NCBI RefSeq assembly: GCF_013410655.1
Contig: NZ_JACCFP010000001.1
Coordinates: forward strand, 4,487,501-4,551,500
DNA from: Nocardioides thalensis
GTDB lineage: Bacteria > Actinomycetota > Actinomycetes > Propionibacteriales > Nocardioidaceae
Reading direction: 5' to 3'
Length of the DNA stretch: 64,000 nucleotides
The position numbers and the translations under genes are program-made. Below, in pieces: positions 41,855-50,454 of the stretch. The notes beneath the pieces are model-generated. The model saw only the letters and a program-made list of their open reading frames with translations. It had not been told where the DNA came from and made no database searches. The first letter of the stretch is position 1. The number at the start of each line of letters is the position of its first letter.

Positions 41855-43729
41855 TCAGCCCACGTGCACGTGCGGCCGCCGACCACGATCCGGCTCGGCG
41901 CGGCGGACCACCTCGCGGGTCACCGGCGCGACGTCGCCCACCCCGAACAGCAGGAACCGTGACAGCTGCACGAGTGGATTGCCCTCCGTCCACTCGAAGT
42001 AGATGTGCGGCCGGGTCCCGGTGCGGTGCGCGATGTCCAGCGTCACCGCAGCGAGCGCGTTCGGGATCGAGGACGCCCGAACCGTGAGCACGCGGAACTC
42101 GCCGTGCAGCACCTCGCCGTGCACCTCGATCCGGCTCTCGAAGTCGGAGTAGTCCTCGACGGTGACCTCGATGAACACGAGGTCGCTGGTGTCGGGGAGG
42201 TCGTGGTCGTCGACGATCTGGACGATCTTGGCGCGGTACTCCTCGACGTCGCGACCGTCGGGCTCGTTGGCGATGAGTCTCATCTGCCGGCGCGCGCAGT
42301 CCCGGACGAACGCCTCGGCGCGGGCGTCGTAGGTGACCTCCGTGGTGCGCAGCTCGAGCGAACGCGCGAGCCGCGACACCAGCGAGACGGTGATGATCGC
42401 GGCGATGAAGCAACCACCGATCTTCACACCGTCGGGCCGCTCGAGGACGTTGTCGAAGAGCGTGTAGCCCAGCACCAGCGCGATGACACCGAAGCCGACG
42501 GTCAGCCACCGCTGGCCCGCCTTGCGCGCCGCGAGCGTCACCGCGACGGCCGCCGACACCATCAGCACGAGCACCCCGGTCGCGTAGGCGCCGCCCTGCG
42601 CGTCGACGTCGGCGTCGAAGATCCAGGTGATCAGGAACGCGGCGCAGGTCAGCACCACGACCAGGGGCCGGACCGCGCCGGCCCACTCGGGCGACATGCC
42701 GTAGCGCGGCAGGTAGCGCGGGATCAGGTTCAGCATCCCCGCCATCGCGGAGGCCCCGGCGAACCACAGGATGGCGATCGTCGAGACGTCGTACGCCGTG
42801 CCGAAGGCTTCGCCCAGGTAGCGGTGCGCGAGGTAGGCAAGGGCGCGGCCGTTGGCCTCGCCGCCGTCCTCGAACTCCGCCGCGGGGATCAGGAGGGTGG
42901 TCACCAGGCTGGAGCAAATCAGGTAGCCGCTCATGATGACGGCCGCGGCCGTCAGCAGCTTCTTGGTGTTGGCGATGCGCGCCGCAGGTCGCTCCACGTC
43001 ATCGCCCGCAGCGCCGAGGACGTGCGGCATCACCGCGACGCCGGTCTCGAAGCCGGACATGCCGAGCGCCAGCTTCGGGAACAGCGTGAGCGCGACGGCG
43101 ATCATGAAGAAGACGTTGCCGTGCTCGGCGGTGAGCGCCGCGGACCAGTCTGTGACCAGGTGGGCGTCCTCCACGACGTGGAAGGCGGACACGACGATCA
43201 CCACCGCGTTGAGGCCGAGGAAGGCGACGACGAGACCGACCGCGAGCCCGATCGCCTCGGTGAAGCCCTTGAGGAAGACCGCGCCCAGCAACGCGATGAG
43301 GCCCATCGTGATCCAGAGCTCCTGGCCGTGCAGGAAGGCAGGCACGTGGGGGTTCTCGACGATGTGGACGGAGGCGTCCGCCGCCGAGAGGGTGATCGTG
43401 ATGATGAAGTCGGTGAGCGCGAAGCCGAGCAGGCCGAGGACGAACAGCTTGCCGCGCCAGAACGGCAGCAGCCGCTCCAGCATCGCGATCGAGCCCTGGC
43501 CGTGCGGGCTCTCGGCCGCGACCCGGCGGTAGACCGGCAGGGCACCGCACAGCGTGAGGAGGACCAGGATCCCGGTCGCCAGCGGGCTCAGTGCGCCGGC
43601 CGCGAGGAACGCGATACCGGGCTGGTAGCCGAGGGTGGAGAAGTAGTCCACGCCGGTCAGGCACATGACCTTCCACCAGGGCTGGGGTGCGTGGCCGGTG
43701 TCGGCCACGGCGGGTGCGGAGTGGTTCAC
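41855..43729 (-). CDS. APC-superfamily permease with C-terminal cytosolic domain
   Basis: A 624-residue transporter with about 12 helices (first segment VMCLTGVDYFSTLGYQPGIA) and a cytosolic tail of about 160 residues (start around RAEAFVRDCARRQMRLIANE). APC family members with such tails include K+ importers of the KimA type as well as amino acid permeases. The divergent KdpD/KdpE-like genes across 159 bp hint at K+ or osmotic control, so K+ transport is a working hypothesis rather than a call. A DUF389 membrane gene is downstream of that pair. Confidence 0.85.
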   Translation of the reverse strand: MNHSAPAVADTGHAPQPWWKVMCLTGVDYFSTLGYQPGIAFLAAGALSPLATGILVLLTLCGALPVYRRVAAESPHGQGSIAMLERLLPFWRGKLFVLGLLGFALTDFIITITLSAADASVHIVENPHVPAFLHGQELWITMGLIALLGAVFLKGFTEAIGLAVGLVVAFLGLNAVVIVVSAFHVVEDAHLVTDWSAALTAEHGNVFFMIAVALTLFPKLALGMSGFETGVAVMPHVLGAAGDDVERPAARIANTKKLLTAAAVIMSGYLICSSLVTTLLIPAAEFEDGGEANGRALAYLAHRYLGEAFGTAYDVSTIAILWFAGASAMAGMLNLIPRYLPRYGMSPEWAGAVRPLVVVLTCAAFLITWIFDADVDAQGGAYATGVLVLMVSAAVAVTLAARKAGQRWLTVGFGVIALVLGYTLFDNVLERPDGVKIGGCFIAAIITVSLVSRLARSLELRTTEVTYDARAEAFVRDCARRQMRLIANEPDGRDVEEYRAKIVQIVDDHDLPDTSDLVFIEVTVEDYSDFESRIEVHGEVLHGEFRVLTVRASSIPNALAAVTLDIAHRTGTRPHIYFEWTEGNPLVQLSRFLLFGVGDVAPVTREVVRRAEPDRGRRPHVHVG

Positions 43730-43771
43730 GAGGAGCCACCCAACTCCGCTTGGGCGGCCGCGGGCGGCCGC

Positions 43772-43820
43772 CTAACGAGTCCCTAACGCGGCCTGCGTCA
43801 CAGAGCGTCAGGATCCTGAC
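43772..43820. promoter_or_regulatory. CTAACG direct repeats and GTCAGGATCCTGAC palindrome
   Basis: CTAACG occurs at 43772-43777 and 43783-43788, an exact 11-bp period characteristic of binding sites for OmpR/KdpE-type response regulators. A perfect 14-bp palindrome GTCAGGATCCTGAC lies at 43807-43820, and a strong GC palindrome (GGCGGCCGC-GG-GCGGCCGCC) at 43753-43772. All are in the 159-bp region between the permease and the kinase gene, so they probably regulate both. Confidence 0.6.
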
Positions 43821-43888
43821 AGGAACGGGCACCCAAGGCTGCCGGGGCGGTTGGCTGGTGCCGTGGCGATGTCCCTCAGGGCGGCACA

Positions 43889-44956
43889 ATGACCGGCGTG
43901 CGTCCGACTAGCGTGAGCAAGCAGCGCCAGAGGTGGGGCTACGGCGTCGCGGTCCTCTCGCCGGCGCTGGTGCTCCCGGTCCTCGTCCCGCTGCGCGACC
44001 ACCTCAACCTCGCGAGCGACGTCGCGATCTACCTGGTGCTGGTCGTGGTCGCCGCGCTCGTGGGCGGCCTGGGACCTGCTCTGCTGTCGGTCGTGGTCTC
44101 GGCCGCGCTCCTGAACTTCTTCTTCACCCGGCCGTACCAGACCCTGGACGTCGACTCCCCGGACAACGTGGTCGCGCTCGCGGCGTTCGTCGCGGTCGCG
44201 GGGATGGTGAGCTGGCTCGTCGACGTGGCGGAGCGGCGAGCGGCCGCAGCGGCCGCGGCCGTCGAGCTGGAGGCCGTCGACCGACTGCGGGCCGCCCTCC
44301 TCACCGCGGTGGGGCACGACCTGCGATCACCGCTCGCCGCCGCGAAGGCTGCGGTGTCCGGGCTCCGGTCCTCCGACGTCACGCTGGCCGACCGCGACCG
44401 TGCCGAGCTGCTCGAAGCGGCCGACGGCGAGCTCGACCGACTCGCCGGCCTGGTCGACAACCTCCTCGACATGAGCCGGCTGCAGGCGGGCGTGCTGCCC
44501 GTGCATTTACGCCCCACCGACCTCGACGACGTGGTGGCCCGGGCGCTGGACTCGCTCGGTGTCGCCCCCCGCGCGGTCGTGCTCGACGTCGACGAGGACC
44601 TGCCTGCGGTGATCGCCGACGCCGGGCTCCTCGAGCGGGCCGTGGCGAACCTCGTGGCCAACGCCCAGCGGTTCGCACCGCCGGGGCGGCCTGCCCTGAT
44701 CGCCGCGGACGTGGCGGACGGGCACGTGCGGCTGCGGGTCGTCGACTCGGGGCCGGGGATCCCGACGGCCGAGCGCGAACGGGTGTTCCAGCCGTTCCAG
44801 CGTGCCGGCGACACCGACACGGCGAGCGGACTCGGCCTCGGTCTGGCCCTCGCCCGCGGGCTCGTCGATGCGATGGGAGGCACACTGAAGCCGTACGACA
44901 CCGACGGCGGGGGCCTGACGATGGAGATCACGCTGCCCGTGGCTGGTGCAAGATGA
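43889..44956 (+). CDS. KdpD-like sensor histidine kinase (short form)
   Basis: A 355-residue sensor with four membrane helices of the DUF4118 type (LNFFFTRPYQTLDVDSPDNV is the KdpD hallmark) followed by the kinase core: phosphoacceptor His143 in TAVGHDLRSPLAAAKAAVSG, N box LVANAQRFAPPG, and DSGPGIPTAERERVFQPFQR with GLGLGLALARGLVDAMGG. It lacks the N-terminal KdpD and universal-stress domains of E. coli KdpD. Coupled by ATGA to the response regulator. It may sense K+ or turgor; the divergent permease is the likely target. Confidence 0.9.
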   Translation: MTGVRPTSVSKQRQRWGYGVAVLSPALVLPVLVPLRDHLNLASDVAIYLVLVVVAALVGGLGPALLSVVVSAALLNFFFTRPYQTLDVDSPDNVVALAAFVAVAGMVSWLVDVAERRAAAAAAAVELEAVDRLRAALLTAVGHDLRSPLAAAKAAVSGLRSSDVTLADRDRAELLEAADGELDRLAGLVDNLLDMSRLQAGVLPVHLRPTDLDDVVARALDSLGVAPRAVVLDVDEDLPAVIADAGLLERAVANLVANAQRFAPPGRPALIAADVADGHVRLRVVDSGPGIPTAERERVFQPFQRAGDTDTASGLGLGLALARGLVDAMGGTLKPYDTDGGGLTMEITLPVAGAR

Positions 44957-45633
44957 CCAGGGTGCTCGTCGTCGACGACGAGCCGCAGATCCTGCGCGCG
45001 CTGGCCATCAACCTTCGAGCGGGGGGTTACGACGTCGTCGCCGCGGCCGACGGCACCGAGGCCCTCGCCGCCGCGCAGGAGAACCCTCCCGATGCCGTGG
45101 TGCTGGACCTCGGCTTGCCGGACGTGGACGGGGTCACCGTGATCGCCGCCCTGCGCGGCCGCTCCGACGTGCCGATCCTGGTGCTGTCCGGGCGCTCTGA
45201 CAGTGCAGACAAGGTCGATGCGCTCGACGCCGGCGCGGACGACTACGTCACCAAGCCCTTCGGCATGGACGAGCTGCTCGCGCGGCTGAGGGCGGTGCTG
45301 CGCCGTACGACGCCGGCGGAGGAGCAACCCGCCGTGACCTTCGGCGACGTCGAGGTCGACCTCGCCCGCACCAGGGTGACGGTGCGCGGCGAGGAGGTGC
45401 GGCTGACACCGACCGAGTGGCACCTGCTCCAGGTGCTGGTGCGCAGCCCGGGGACCCTGATGAGCCAGCGCCAGCTGCTCCTCGAGGTCTGGGGCCCGGG
45501 CTACGAGACCGCGCAGGGCAACCTGCGGCTCTACATGGGCCAGCTGCGGCGCAAGCTCGAGCCCGACCCGGCACGGCCCGTCTACTTCCGCACCGAGCCC
45601 GGGATGGGCTACCGCTTCGACCCGCCGCGGTGA
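44953..45633 (+). CDS. KdpE-like response regulator (OmpR family)
   Basis: A 226-residue response regulator. The receiver has D8-D9, phosphoacceptor D52 (VVLDLGLPDVDG), and VLVLSGRSDSADKVDALDAG then YVTKPFGMDELLARLRAVL. The winged-helix C-terminal domain is VRLTPTEWHLLQVLVRSPGT with GNLRLYMGQLRRKLEPDP. The ATG overlaps the kinase stop. The CTAACG repeats (11-bp period) upstream of the kinase gene are its likely sites. No kdpFABC genes are in this window. Confidence 0.93.
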   Translation: MTRVLVVDDEPQILRALAINLRAGGYDVVAAADGTEALAAAQENPPDAVVLDLGLPDVDGVTVIAALRGRSDVPILVLSGRSDSADKVDALDAGADDYVTKPFGMDELLARLRAVLRRTTPAEEQPAVTFGDVEVDLARTRVTVRGEEVRLTPTEWHLLQVLVRSPGTLMSQRQLLLEVWGPGYETAQGNLRLYMGQLRRKLEPDPARPVYFRTEPGMGYRFDPPR

Positions 45634-45663
45634 CCGCGGCCGTCACGACAGGACAATCAGCAG

Positions 45664-46620
45664 ATGCTCCATCTTCGCCTCTCCGCGCCGCCCGACCTCG
45701 CCCAGCGCGCGGTCGACCTGCTCGAGGCAGACCCGGCCGTCAGCGGATTGGTGGTGATCCCGGGCGCCGCCCGCAAGCCGGAGGGCGACCTCGTCCTGGC
45801 CGACATCGCCCGCGAGGCCGCCAACCCGATCGTCGACCAGCTGCGCGAGATCGGCCTGCACAAGTCCGGCACGGTGCACATCGAGCCCGTGCGGACCTGG
45901 CTCTCCCAGTCGGCCTTCGACGCCGAGCGCCGCGCGCCCGGCAGCGGCGCGGACAGCGTCGTGTGGGCCGAGGTGACCCAGCGGTCCTACGAGGACTCCG
46001 AGCTCAACTGGACCTACCTCTCCTTCATGGTCCTCGCCACCCTGATCGCCAGCATCGCCATCGTCCTGGACTCCCAGATCCTCGTGATCGGAGCGATGGT
46101 TCTCGGACCGGAGTTCTCCGCCGTCGCAGCACTCGGTCTAGCCCTGGTACGGCGCCGCGGCTCCCTGTTCGGGCACGCGGCACGGACCCTGGTCACCGGG
46201 TTCGTGATCGCGATCGCGGTGACGTCCGTGTGCGCACTGGCGGCCCGGGCGCTCGGCTGGATCGTGGAGGAGGACATCACCGGTGAGCGCGCCGGCACGG
46301 CCTTCATCTACACGCCCGACAAGTGGTCCTTCATCGTCGCCGTGATTGCAGCGGCCGCAGGCGTCCTGTCCTTGACCTCTGCGAAGGTTGGTGGACTCTC
46401 CGGGGTGTTCATCTCCGTGACGACCATCCCGGCCGCGGGCAACGTCGCTCTCGGCCTGGCGTTCGGCTCAGGTGAGGAGATCTGGGGCAGCAGCCTCCAG
46501 CTGCTGGTCAACCTGTCGGGCATGGCGCTCGCGGGCTGGTTCACCCTCGCCGTACAGAACGCTGTCTGGGACCACGTCGCGCGGCGCCGCGCGCGGAGGC
46601 CCGGCGCGGCGAGCCGGTGA
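45664..46620 (+). CDS. DUF389 family membrane protein
   Basis: A 318-residue protein with a cytosolic N-terminal ferredoxin-like half (LHLRLSAPPDLAQRAVDLLE) and five to six helices. The DUF389 signature TYLSFMVLATLIASIAIVLD with SQILVIGAMVLGPEFSAVAA is clear. It follows the KdpE-like gene by 30 bp in the same operon. Function of the family is unknown. Its place here suggests a link with ion homeostasis. Confidence 0.9.
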   Translation: MLHLRLSAPPDLAQRAVDLLEADPAVSGLVVIPGAARKPEGDLVLADIAREAANPIVDQLREIGLHKSGTVHIEPVRTWLSQSAFDAERRAPGSGADSVVWAEVTQRSYEDSELNWTYLSFMVLATLIASIAIVLDSQILVIGAMVLGPEFSAVAALGLALVRRRGSLFGHAARTLVTGFVIAIAVTSVCALAARALGWIVEEDITGERAGTAFIYTPDKWSFIVAVIAAAAGVLSLTSAKVGGLSGVFISVTTIPAAGNVALGLAFGSGEEIWGSSLQLLVNLSGMALAGWFTLAVQNAVWDHVARRRARRPGAASR

Positions 46621-46635
46621 CGATCGCGCGGGCTC

Positions 46636-47991
46636 TCAGCCGCCGGCCCGCGTGGCCGCGGCCAGAGCCGCGGCCACGTCGGGCGCGTCGGCGGGGGTGA
46701 CCAGGCCCGAGGTGACGCGGACGTGGTCTCGTGACGGTCCCGGGGGACCTCCGCGACCAGGGTCGGCGACGAACGCCGTCCCCGCGGCGACCCGCACGCC
46801 GGACGCGGCGAGGTGCACCATCGCAGCGCGCTCGTCGGCCACCGGCAGCCACAGGTTGATGCCGTCCGGCTGCGACATGGCCACCCCGTGCTCGGCGAGG
46901 GCGTCGACCAGGGTGCGCTGACGCGCGAAGTACTGCCGCCGCGCCTCGCCGACCTCGTCGAGCGACCGCGACGAGGTGATCAGGTCGAGGAGGATCGTCT
47001 GGAGCATCCGCGAGGTCCAGGCCGGGCCGAGCATGCGCCGCGCGACGAGACGGTCGACGAGCTCCGTGGGGCCGCTGAGCGCCGCGATCCGCAGGTCGGG
47101 ACCGTGCGACTTGGAGTAGGACCGCACGTGCACGACCCGCTCGGGCAGCCAGGTCGCGACGGTCACGTCGGGCATGGTCGAGATCCAGCCGGAGTGGTCG
47201 TCCTCGATCACCCAGACCTCGGTCCGGGCGCGACGCACCAGGCCGGCCAGCCGCTCCGCACGGGCGGCCGACATCGAGACTCCCGTCGGGTTGTGGGCGC
47301 GCGGCTGGAGCACCACAGCGACCGGTCGCTGGTCGAGGGCCGCGCGCAGCGAGGCCGGCCGAACGCCCTCGGCGTCGACATCGACGGGCACCACCTCGCC
47401 GCCGAGGGCTTCCACCAGGTCGAAGAACGGCGGGAACCCGGGCGACTCCAGCGCGACGCGGTCGCCGTACGACACGAGCAGCTCGAGGGTGCGCGCGATG
47501 CCGTCGGTCGCGCCGTCGACGACGGTCAGCGCGGGCGCGTCGTAGGGCCAGGAGCGCACCAGCTCCTCGCGCAGCCCGGGCAGCACGGGCTCGTCCTGGT
47601 AGGTCAGCGTCGTGGCGCGCTGGGACACCCGGTGCAGCGCCGGGCCGAGGTCCGGCAGCAGCGTCGGGTCGGGGGTGCCGCGGGACAGGTCGAGCCGCAG
47701 CCCGTCGCGCCCGGCGCCCACCAGTGACCGCTGCCGCGGCGAGAGCCACGGGGTCGGCGTGTCCTTGACGAACGTGCCCGCGCGGCCCCGCGAGACGACG
47801 GTGCCCGTACGGCGCAGCGCCTGCCAGGCGGCGCTCACCGTGGCGGGGGAGACGCCGAGCTCCTCGGCCACGTCGCGCACCGTCGGGAGCCGGTCGCCGG
47901 GGGCGAGGTCACCCGCTCGGATCGCCCGGCTGAACGCGCCGGCGATGCCCCGGGGCGTGCGGTCGGGCAGCGCGGACAGGTCTAGTCCCAT
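46636..47991 (-). CDS. MocR-family regulator (GntR helix-turn-helix fused to aminotransferase fold)
   Basis: A 451-residue regulator. Residues 1-75 form a GntR-type winged helix (LAPGDRLPTVRDVAEELGVS with VSAAWQALRRTGTV). The rest is a fold-type I aminotransferase domain that binds PLP; the Lys is in VRSYSKSHGPDLRIA. ATG 47991 has GGAGGTGGCG upstream at ideal spacing. MocR proteins sense amino acids such as GABA, beta-alanine or taurine. It is divergent from the pyrimidine catabolic operon, which generates beta-alanine, and likely controls it. Confidence 0.92.
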   Translation of the reverse strand: MGLDLSALPDRTPRGIAGAFSRAIRAGDLAPGDRLPTVRDVAEELGVSPATVSAAWQALRRTGTVVSRGRAGTFVKDTPTPWLSPRQRSLVGAGRDGLRLDLSRGTPDPTLLPDLGPALHRVSQRATTLTYQDEPVLPGLREELVRSWPYDAPALTVVDGATDGIARTLELLVSYGDRVALESPGFPPFFDLVEALGGEVVPVDVDAEGVRPASLRAALDQRPVAVVLQPRAHNPTGVSMSAARAERLAGLVRRARTEVWVIEDDHSGWISTMPDVTVATWLPERVVHVRSYSKSHGPDLRIAALSGPTELVDRLVARRMLGPAWTSRMLQTILLDLITSSRSLDEVGEARRQYFARQRTLVDALAEHGVAMSQPDGINLWLPVADERAAMVHLAASGVRVAAGTAFVADPGRGGPPGPSRDHVRVTSGLVTPADAPDVAAALAAATRAGG

Positions 47992-48022
47992 CGCCACCTC
48001 CGACCGCCGAATTGTGCGGAAA

Positions 48023-48056
48023 CGCTTGACACGCGGGAAATCCAAGCGAAATGTTC
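48023..48056. promoter_or_regulatory. Promoter/operator between mocR and the pyrimidine operon
   Basis: A -35-like TTGACA (48026-48031) sits inside an inverted repeat CGCTTG (48023-48028) ... CAAGCG (48043-48048) with 14-bp spacing. A weak AAATGT is 17 bases after the TTGACA. The inverted repeat overlapping the promoter is a candidate MocR binding region. Confidence 0.45.
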
Positions 48057-48098
48057 AGTGAGCAAGATAACAGTTCCCCGAGCTTGCGGAGGCCCCCG

Positions 48099-48947
48099 TT
48101 GACCATCGTGCGCGCAGCGATCAGCCAGACCACCTGGACCGGCGACAAGGAGTCGATGCTCGACCGTCACGAGCAGTTCTCCCGTGACGCCGCCGAGCAG
48201 GGCGCCCAGGTGATGTGCTTCCAGGAGCTCTTCTACGGCCCCTACTTCGGCATCACCCAGGACCAGAAGTACTACCGCTACGCTGAGCCCGCCGACGGCC
48301 CGATCGTGCAGCGCTTCGCCGCGCTCGCGAAGGAGCTCGGCATGGTGCACATCCTCCCGATCTACGAGGAGGAGCAGACCGGCGTCTACTACAACACCAC
48401 GGTCGTCGTCGACGCCGACGGCACGGTCCTCGGCAAGTACCGCAAGAACCACATCCCGCACGTGGAGAAGTTCTGGGAGAAGTTCTACTTCCGTCCCGGC
48501 AACCTCGGCTACCCGGTCTTCGAGACCGCGGTCGGCAAGGTCGGCACCTACATCTGCTACGACCGCCACTTCCCCGAGGGCTGGCGCGAGCTCGGCCTCA
48601 ACGGCGCGCACATGGTGTTCAACCCCAACGCCACCAAGCCCGGCCTCTCCAACCGGCTCTGGGAGGTCGAGGGCCCCTGCGCCGCGGTCGCCAACGGCTA
48701 CTTCGTCCTCCAGCCCAACCGGGTCGGTCTCGAGGACAACGAGTACGGCGCCGAGGCGGTCAAGTTCTACGGCACCAGCCAGATCATCGACCCGCGCGGC
48801 AACTTCGTCGGCGACCTCGGCTCGAGCGAGAAGGAGGAGCTGCTGGTGCGCGACCTCGACCTCGACATGGTCCAGCAGATGCGCGACGACTGGCAGTTCT
48901 ACCGCGACCGCCGGCCCGACTCGTACGCCGCGATCGCCAAGCCCTGA
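48099..48947 (+). CDS. Beta-ureidopropionase (nitrilase superfamily)
   Basis: A 282-residue amidohydrolase that converts N-carbamoyl-beta-alanine to beta-alanine, CO2 and ammonia. The nitrilase triad is visible: Glu43 (FQELF), Lys116 (YRKNHIPH) and Cys153 (YICYDRHFPEGWREL). TTG 48099 is chosen since GGAGG lies six bases upstream and the sequence TIVRAAISQT is the usual opening. N-carbamoylputrescine hydrolysis is an alternative by sequence, but the next gene (dihydropyrimidinase) and the aminotransferase support ureidopropionase. First gene of the operon. Confidence 0.9.
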   Translation: MTIVRAAISQTTWTGDKESMLDRHEQFSRDAAEQGAQVMCFQELFYGPYFGITQDQKYYRYAEPADGPIVQRFAALAKELGMVHILPIYEEEQTGVYYNTTVVVDADGTVLGKYRKNHIPHVEKFWEKFYFRPGNLGYPVFETAVGKVGTYICYDRHFPEGWRELGLNGAHMVFNPNATKPGLSNRLWEVEGPCAAVANGYFVLQPNRVGLEDNEYGAEAVKFYGTSQIIDPRGNFVGDLGSSEKEELLVRDLDLDMVQQMRDDWQFYRDRRPDSYAAIAKP

Positions 48948-48948
48948 A

Positions 48949-48991
48949 TCTCGATACGCCGGAGCCCTAGGGGGCTCCGGCTACTCGATCA
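48949..48991. repeat. REP-like palindromic element, copy 2
   Basis: TCTCGATACGCC...GGCTACTCGATCA surrounds a hairpin with ten-bp arms (GCCGGAGCCC at 48958-48967, GGGCTCCGGC at 48972-48981). The flanks CGATACG and CTACTCGA match the element at 27246-27289. It fills the 56-bp gap between the ureidopropionase and dihydropyrimidinase genes and may stabilise or attenuate the operon mRNA. Confidence 0.65.
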
Positions 48992-49003
48992 CCGAGGAGA
49001 GTA

Positions 49004-50446
49004 ATGAGCACCCTGCTGATCAAGGGCGGCACGGTCGTCAACGCGACCGGCACCGTGACCGCCGACGTGCTGGTCGACGGCGAGACCATCGCCGCCGTCC
49101 TCGAGCCCGGGTCCACGCTGCTCGGCAGCGACCTCGCGAGCAGCGTGGACACGGTGATCGACGCGACCGGGAAGCTCGTCATCCCGGGCGGCATCGACGC
49201 CCACACCCACATGCAGCTGCCGTTCGGCGGCACGTTCGCGTCCGACACGTTCGAGACCGGCACCGTCGCGGCGGCGTGGGGCGGCACCACCTCGATCATC
49301 GACTTCGCCGTGCAGAAGTACGGCGAGCGCGTCGAGGACGGGCTCGCCCACTGGCACGAGCTGGCCGGCGGCAACTGCGCCGTCGACTACGGCTTCCACC
49401 AGATCATCGGCGGCGTCGACGACGAGTCCCTCAAGGCGATGGAGAACCTCGTCGACGAGGGCATCACGTCCTACAAGATGTTCATGGCCTACCCCGGCGT
49501 CTTCTACTCCGACGACGCCCAGATCCTCCGGGCCATGCAGAAGGCCCGCGAGATGGGCCTCCTGACGATGATGCACGCCGAGAACGGCCCCGCGATCGAC
49601 GTCCTCGCCGCGCAGCTGGCCGAGTCCGGCAAGACCGCGCCGTACTTCCACGGCATCGCGCGCGCCTGGCAGATGGAGGAGGAGGCCACGCACCGGGCGA
49701 TCATGCTCGCCGACCTCACCGACGCGCCGCTCTACATCGTCCACATGAGCGCGAAGCAGGCCGTGCAGCAGGTCGCGTGGGCCCGCGACAACGGCAAGAA
49801 CGTCTTCGGCGAGACCTGCCCGCAGTACCTCTACCTCTCGCTCGAGAAGCAGCTCGGCGCGAAGAGCGACGAGTGGGGCGACTTCGAGGGCGCCAAGTGG
49901 GTCTGCTCGACGCCGCTTCGCTCCGAGGAGGAAGGCCACCTGGAGGCCATGTGGCAGGGGCTGCGCACCAACGACCTCCAGATGGTGTCGACCGACCACT
50001 GCCCGTTCTGCATGAAGGACCAGAAGGAGCTCGGCAAGGACGACTTCCGCGCGATCCCCAACGGCATCGGCTCGATCGAGCACCGCGTCGACCTGCTCTA
50101 CCAAGGCGTCGTCGACGGCCGGATCTCGCTGCCGCGGTGGGTCGAGCTCATCTCCACCACGCCGGCGCGGATGTTCGGCCTCTACGGCAAGAAGGGCGTC
50201 ATCCAGCCCGGTGCCGACGCCGACATCGTGGTCTACGACCCCAACGGCCACACCTCGATCGGCTACGGCGAGGGCAAGAAGCACCACATGAACATGGACC
50301 ACTCCGCGTGGGAGGGCTTCGAGATCGACGGGCACGTCGACGTGACCATCTCCCGCGGCACGGTGCTCGTCGAGAACGGCGAGTTCAAGGGAACCGTCGG
50401 CCACGGCCAGTTCCTCAAGCGCGACCTGACCCAGTACCTGACCTAA
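49004..50446 (+). CDS. Dihydropyrimidinase / hydantoinase
   Basis: A 480-residue zinc amidohydrolase opening the dihydrouracil or dihydrothymine ring. The metal centre is complete: His67 and His69 (IDAHTHM), carboxylated Lys158 (GITSYKMFMAY), His191 (MHAENG), His247 (VHMSAK) and Asp331 (STDHCPF). Length is that of the family. GAGGAGAGTA precedes the ATG. Between beta-ureidopropionase and a luciferase-like oxidoreductase, the context strongly favours pyrimidine rather than hydantoin breakdown. Confidence 0.95.
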   Translation: MSTLLIKGGTVVNATGTVTADVLVDGETIAAVLEPGSTLLGSDLASSVDTVIDATGKLVIPGGIDAHTHMQLPFGGTFASDTFETGTVAAAWGGTTSIIDFAVQKYGERVEDGLAHWHELAGGNCAVDYGFHQIIGGVDDESLKAMENLVDEGITSYKMFMAYPGVFYSDDAQILRAMQKAREMGLLTMMHAENGPAIDVLAAQLAESGKTAPYFHGIARAWQMEEEATHRAIMLADLTDAPLYIVHMSAKQAVQQVAWARDNGKNVFGETCPQYLYLSLEKQLGAKSDEWGDFEGAKWVCSTPLRSEEEGHLEAMWQGLRTNDLQMVSTDHCPFCMKDQKELGKDDFRAIPNGIGSIEHRVDLLYQGVVDGRISLPRWVELISTTPARMFGLYGKKGVIQPGADADIVVYDPNGHTSIGYGEGKKHHMNMDHSAWEGFEIDGHVDVTISRGTVLVENGEFKGTVGHGQFLKRDLTQYLT

Positions 50447-50454
50447 GGAGCACC

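Noticed and set aside
41855..46620. Kdp K+-ATPase locus
   Set aside because: Only the KdpDE-like regulators are present; no kdpF, kdpA, kdpB or kdpC sequence was found.
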